64,000 bases of DNA from Pandoraea terrae (GTDB taxonomy: Bacteria; Pseudomonadota; Gammaproteobacteria; Burkholderiales; Burkholderiaceae), in NCBI RefSeq assembly GCF_902459695.1, contig NZ_CABPRZ010000005.1, forward strand, positions 1-64,000. Reading direction: 5' to 3'. The position numbers were made by a program, and so were the translations under genes. The notes under the pieces were generated by a model. That model was not told where the DNA came from and made no database searches. It worked only from the letters and a program-made list of their open reading frames with translations. Shown here one piece after another: positions 62,263 through 64,000 of the stretch (position 1 is the first letter of the stretch; every line of letters starts with the position of its first letter).

Positions 62263-63012
62263 TCAGGGCCCGAAGCGGCCTTCGAGCCGATGGCGCGAGC
62301 CGGGATGCAACAGGCGTGCGGACGTGGCCACCAGTTTGCCGGACCAGGTGCGGCGCCGAATCAGCAGGCAAGGCTCGCCGCGTGGGATTTTCAGCAGATG
62401 ACACTCGTCGGCCGTGCCCAGCACCGCCTCGACAACATGTTCGCCGGCGGTCAGCGGCGAAACGCGCTGGAGATACGAGTATGGCGTGTGCGTCGTGAAA
62501 TCCTGTTCGAGGTACTGCGGCGCCAGCGGCGCGTTCACGAAACGGTCTTCGATCTGCATCGGCACGTCGTCCTGATAGTGGACGATCAGCGAATGAAAGA
62601 CCGGTTCGCCTTCATGAAGGTTCATGGCCAGCGCGCGCTCCGGGCTCGCGGGCTCCTGCCGCAGCAGCACGACTTCGGAGCGATGGCGATAGCCGCGCAC
62701 TGCGATTTCCTCGGCGATATTGTTCACCGCGAACAGCGCCGAGTGCATTTTCGGCTCTGCGACAAACGTGCCGACGCCCTGCATGCGCACCAGTAGACCT
62801 TCCGCGGTCAACTCGCGCAGCGCGCGATTGATCGTCATGCGGCTGACTTGGAGTTCCTCGACCAGTTCGTTTTCGGACGGGACCCGATGATGGGGCGGCC
62901 AGGCGCCGGTGAGGATCTGCTGGCTGATCATCTGCTTGACCCGCAGGTAGCGCGGCACCGGCATGCCTTCGACTTGGCTGTCGGTGGATGGCAGAGACGT
63001 GGATGGTGGCAC
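62263..63012 (-). CDS. hutC: Histidine utilisation repressor HutC (GntR family)
   Basis: HutC represses hut genes and is released by urocanate. The GntR winged helix lies at about residues 20-85 (VPSENELVEELQVSRMTINR, then EGLLVRMQGVGTF). A UTRA ligand domain lies at about 105-245 (VFHSLIVHYQDDVPMQIEDR; PRGEPCLLIRRRTWS). The start chosen is GTG at 63012 because GGGAG lies 8 nt upstream, giving 249 residues. The ATG at 62964 (MPVPRYLRVKQ) would give 233 and fits some homologues. It is upstream of hutU on the same strand, with the operator in between. Confidence 0.92.
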   Translation of the reverse strand: MPPSTSLPSTDSQVEGMPVPRYLRVKQMISQQILTGAWPPHHRVPSENELVEELQVSRMTINRALRELTAEGLLVRMQGVGTFVAEPKMHSALFAVNNIAEEIAVRGYRHRSEVVLLRQEPASPERALAMNLHEGEPVFHSLIVHYQDDVPMQIEDRFVNAPLAPQYLEQDFTTHTPYSYLQRVSPLTAGEHVVEAVLGTADECHLLKIPRGEPCLLIRRRTWSGKLVATSARLLHPGSRHRLEGRFGP

Positions 63013-63070
63013 TTCGGCGACTCCCTCAGGCGTTTGGGAAAACAGGAACAGGCCACAAGGATAAGGCCTA

Positions 63071-63082
63071 TTGCCTATACAA
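63071..63082. promoter_or_regulatory. Probable second HutC site, upstream of hutC
   Basis: TTGCCTATACAA differs from the hutU operator at two positions and lies 59 bp before the hutC start. It suggests autoregulation of hutC. Confidence 0.55.
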
Positions 63083-63223
63083 CGATAGACAATTGCCACC
63101 AGCATGTCGGAAAACGGCCGCAATGATGACCGGATCGGGCATTCATAAATTCGCTTTGCGGGCGCAAACTGACAACTCGAATCGCGGCAAGGGGCTGCGA
63201 CGAGCGCCAAGCGAGGTGAAATC

Positions 63224-63589
63224 ATGCTGGACTGGAATGGTTACCGCAAGGAACTGGTGGGTCGTATCGGCGAGATCGGCCAACTGTCGCCGGACACGCT
63301 GCGCGGGTATCAGACGTTGTCGCAGGCGGGCGTGAAAACAGGGCATCTCGATGCGAAGACGCGCGAGCTGATCGCATTGGCTGTCGCGGTAACCACGCGT
63401 TGCGACGGGTGTATCACCGTGCACACTGCGCAGGCCTTGAAGCTTGGCGCGAGCCGCGAAGAGATTGCGGAGGCGTTGGGGGTGGCGGTGGAGTTGAACG
63501 CGGGCGCGGCGTTGGTGTACTCGGCGCGCGTGATGGATGCCGTGGCGGCGTTTCCGTCGGCCAACACGGCGTCGAATGCGACGGAATGA
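63224..63589 (+). CDS. AhpD/carboxymuconolactone decarboxylase-like protein
   Basis: This 121-residue all-helical protein has the CMD-type CxxC in AVTTRCDGCITVHTAQALKLG near 56-76 (Cys-Asp-Gly-Cys followed by His two residues on). These residues form the redox site in AhpD-like proteins. A role as a thiol peroxidase or reductase in oxidative stress is inferred; the substrate is not known. The last 20 residues are low complexity. It is divergent from hutC. Nothing is seen in 63590-63750. Confidence 0.88.
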   Translation: MLDWNGYRKELVGRIGEIGQLSPDTLRGYQTLSQAGVKTGHLDAKTRELIALAVAVTTRCDGCITVHTAQALKLGASREEIAEALGVAVELNAGAALVYSARVMDAVAAFPSANTASNATE

Positions 63590-63750
63590 ATGCGATGTGA
63601 AGGCTTGATCGGCGCACGGCGGCAGTCACGCCGCTGTGGCGGGCGGGACGTCTCCATCGGGACATCCCCGCCTTTGCCGAATGGATTACGGCGCCTGGTA
63701 CGGCCGGGTACGACACAGCCGCGATGCCGCTTCGGCTGGATGAAAATGCC

Positions 63751-64000
63751 TTATCCCCGTTTGCGGAAGACGACGTCCCAGACACCGTGACCGAGGCGCA
63801 GGCCGCGGTTCTCGAACTTGGTGACGGGACGATAATCCGGGCGCGGCGCGTAGCCGCCGGCCGTATTTTCGAGCGTGGGCTCGGCGCCGAGGACTTCCAG
63901 CATTTGCTCGGCGTACTCTTGCCAATCGGTGGCGCAGTGCAGGTAACCGCCGGGCTTGAGGCGCGAGGCGAGCAGGGCGACGAATGGCGCTTGCAGGAGG
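63751..64000 (-). CDS. trmB: tRNA (guanine-N7-)-methyltransferase TrmB, C-terminal part
   Basis: TrmB makes m7G46 in tRNA. About 82 codons are visible up to the TAA at 63751-63753; the gene continues beyond the right edge. The segment includes [20 protein letters not shown], then [12 protein letters not shown] and the end [20 protein letters not shown], all typical of the TrmB C-terminus (TKFExRG motif). The SAM-binding N-terminal half lies outside the window. Confidence 0.93.
   Translation of the reverse strand, partial: LLQAPFVALLASRLKPGGYLHCATDWQEYAEQMLEVLGAEPTLENTAGGYAPRPDYRPVTKFENRGLRLGHGVWDVVFRKRG

Noticed and set aside
63686-63925. A 79-codon minus-strand frame at the right edge
   Set aside because: It is out of frame with trmB, whose C-terminus is clearly readable in the adjacent frame.

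Overview
The window is high-GC DNA (roughly 63-65% G+C by eye) from the chromosome of a betaproteobacterium in the order Burkholderiales, most like Pandoraea or Burkholderia. This rests on gene order (tctDE-recA-recX-DUF2889-sucCD-terC-pilin-PglL ligase; yqgE-ruvX-pyrB-pyrC'; waaC-kdoO-waaA; pcm-rhodanese-tolC) and on protein sequence. No rRNA and no CRISPR array were seen. One tRNA gene (CAU anticodon, elongator Met type) is present. Almost all of the window is core chromosome.

Layout. 0-1.2 kb: 3' part of a type VI secretion gene (tssF). 1.3-4.6 kb: Old Yellow Enzyme and MFS transporter, divergent from a TetR regulator, with NemR-box-like palindromes between them. 4.6-7.6 kb: XRE-cupin regulator divergent from a threonine-to-glycine operon (tdh of the SDR type, kbl). 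7.6-12.2 kb: outer-membrane barrel protein, and an ABC transporter with a fused double permease and no binding protein. 12.3-16.1 kb: arfB, then a molybdenum hydroxylase operon (diheme cytochrome, 2Fe-2S subunit, Mo subunit). 16.7-20.1 kb: a decayed island at tRNA-Met, with a toxin-antitoxin locus carrying a chimeric 5' end, a TolB/FlgO-TPR membrane protein and an integrase pseudogene.

20.2-30.3 kb: MHS-type transporter, TctE/TctD two-component system, recA with a LexA box, recX with an in-frame 24-bp repeat, DUF2889-sucC-sucD and terC. 30.4-33.9 kb: type IV pilin, PglL-type O-oligosaccharyltransferase and thiD. 34-40.6 kb: rubredoxin, an unrecognised helical protein, yqgE-ruvX-pyrB-pyrC'-plsC and apaH. 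40.7-48.1 kb: a glycan cluster on the minus strand (flippase, three GT4 glycosyltransferases, WecA-like transferase), divergent from phosphomanno/phosphoglucomutase. 48.1-54.0 kb: inner-core LPS genes waaC-kdoO-waaA, facing pcm-rhodanese-tolC.

54-64 kb: YkgJ-type protein, DUF1439 lipoprotein and uppP, then a minus-strand histidine-utilisation cluster (hutC-hutU-hutH-permease-hutI) with perfect and near-perfect HutC operators, an AhpD-like protein, and the 3' end of trmB at the right edge. The main biological themes are envelope glycobiology (LPS core with Kdo hydroxylase, lipid-linked glycan, pilin glycosylation, undecaprenyl recycling) and amino-acid catabolism (threonine, histidine). The least explained stretch is the tRNA-Met island remnant.
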